From contig NZ_CP016438.1 in the NCBI RefSeq assembly GCF_001685355.1, positions 1,612,001 to 1,676,000 on the forward strand: a stretch of 64,000 nt of DNA, in the 5' to 3' direction. The notes below the pieces were generated by a model, which made no database searches, was not told the origin of the DNA, and was given only the letters and a program-made list of their open reading frames with translations. Position 1 is the first letter of the stretch, and each line of letters starts with the position of its first letter. A program made the position numbers and the translations under genes. This document shows, one piece after another, positions 63,696-64,000 of this stretch. The DNA is from Streptomyces lincolnensis (GTDB taxonomy: Bacteria > Actinomycetota > Actinomycetes > Streptomycetales > Streptomycetaceae).

Positions 63696-64000
63696 ATGGA
63701 ACACAGCGGGCACGGCATGACCATGGATCTGCCGCCGTTCACGCTGGGGCGGGGGCTCGGTTGGTCGGCCGACCCGTTCTTTCTGGTCGCCTGCGCGGTG
63801 GCACTCGCGCTGTACGCGTGGGGGGTCGTGCGGCTCGCACGACGTGGGGATTCCTGGTCGGCGGGGCGGACCGTGTCGTTCGTGGCGGGGGTGCTGTCCA
63901 TCGGACTGATGATGTGCACCAGGCTGAACGACTACGGGATGGTCATGTTCAGCGTGCACATGGTGCAGCACATGGTGATCAGCATGCTGTCGCCGATCCT
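63696..64000 (+). CDS. Cytochrome c oxidase assembly factor CtaG-like protein (3' end outside window)
   Basis: The frame from ATG 63696 (AGGAG about nine bases upstream) stays open to the window end, giving 101 residues. It starts MEHSGHGMTMDL, followed by a hydrophobic helix (FFLVACAVALALYAWGVV), a basic loop, a second helix and the segment MFSVHMVQHMVISMLSPI, which is typical of the caa3_CtaG/DUF2910 multi-helix family. In this family His-rich ends and the HMxQH motif are thought to handle copper for oxidase assembly. The opposite-strand frame here is a shadow. Confidence 0.85.
   Translation, partial: MEHSGHGMTMDLPPFTLGRGLGWSADPFFLVACAVALALYAWGVVRLARRGDSWSAGRTVSFVAGVLSIGLMMCTRLNDYGMVMFSVHMVQHMVISMLSPI

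Overview
The window is very GC-rich, with strong third-position G/C bias, many GTG starts and frequent 4-base stop/start overlaps. Together with the gene content (RppA, MurT/GatD, MsiK-type sugar ABC systems, CtaG) this points to a Streptomyces chromosome. No ribosomal or transfer RNA gene and no CRISPR array was recognised. Product names rest on motifs read from the translations. Comparisons with Streptomyces coelicolor gene order are from memory and were not searched.

Region 1 (1-27.1 kb) is a metallophore locus of the coelibactin/yersiniabactin/pyochelin type, cut at its left edge. Two NRPSs (Cy-A-PCP-Cy-PCP, then TubC dock-Cy-A[MT]-PCP-TE) carry cysteine-type adenylation codes. They overlap one after another with a saccharopine-dehydrogenase-like protein, a thiazolinyl imide reductase, a P450 and a type II thioesterase, followed by an O-methyltransferase. 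A perfect 22-bp hairpin ends this unit. Facing it is an operon encoding a TetR regulator, an MFS exporter, a methyltransferase and a YbtP/YbtQ-like ABC pair. Upstream of that lies a peptide/nickel-type ABC importer in which one permease and both ATPases are fused. Its promoter has a 13/15 match to the Streptomyces Zur box lying over the -35 element, so zinc starvation is the likely signal. The region therefore appears to encode synthesis, export and re-uptake of a zinc-binding thiazoline peptide.

Region 2 (27.2-40.6 kb) holds a fused isobutyryl-CoA mutase (icmF), then a sugar-scavenging block: an intracellular glycosidase, a carbohydrate ABC importer lacking its own ATPase, a LacI regulator, and a divergent 1216-residue secreted multidomain glycosidase. 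Four CGAACCGGTTCG palindromes lie in the lacI/glycosidase intergenic region, positioned over two recognisable promoters.

Region 3 (40.6-50.8 kb) is mixed: a DUF4333-like membrane protein, an orphan NarL-type histidine kinase, a DUF779 protein, a secreted phosphodiester glycosidase, a small membrane protein and a Tat-type phosphodiesterase. It ends with an operon of two acyl-CoA dehydrogenases and a quinone oxidoreductase, and an XRE-cupin regulator divergent from a thioredoxin-reductase-like flavoprotein.

Region 4 (50.8-64 kb) resembles a conserved Streptomyces block that I recall around SCO1202-SCO1215: ATP-dependent DNA ligase, Nudix hydrolase, aldehyde dehydrogenase, rppA, CYP158A2-like P450, MomA-like cupin (flaviolin/biflaviolin pigment), acyl-CoA dehydrogenase with divergent TetR, def, murT-gatD (cell-wall amidation), pfkA and a ctaG-like gene cut by the right edge.
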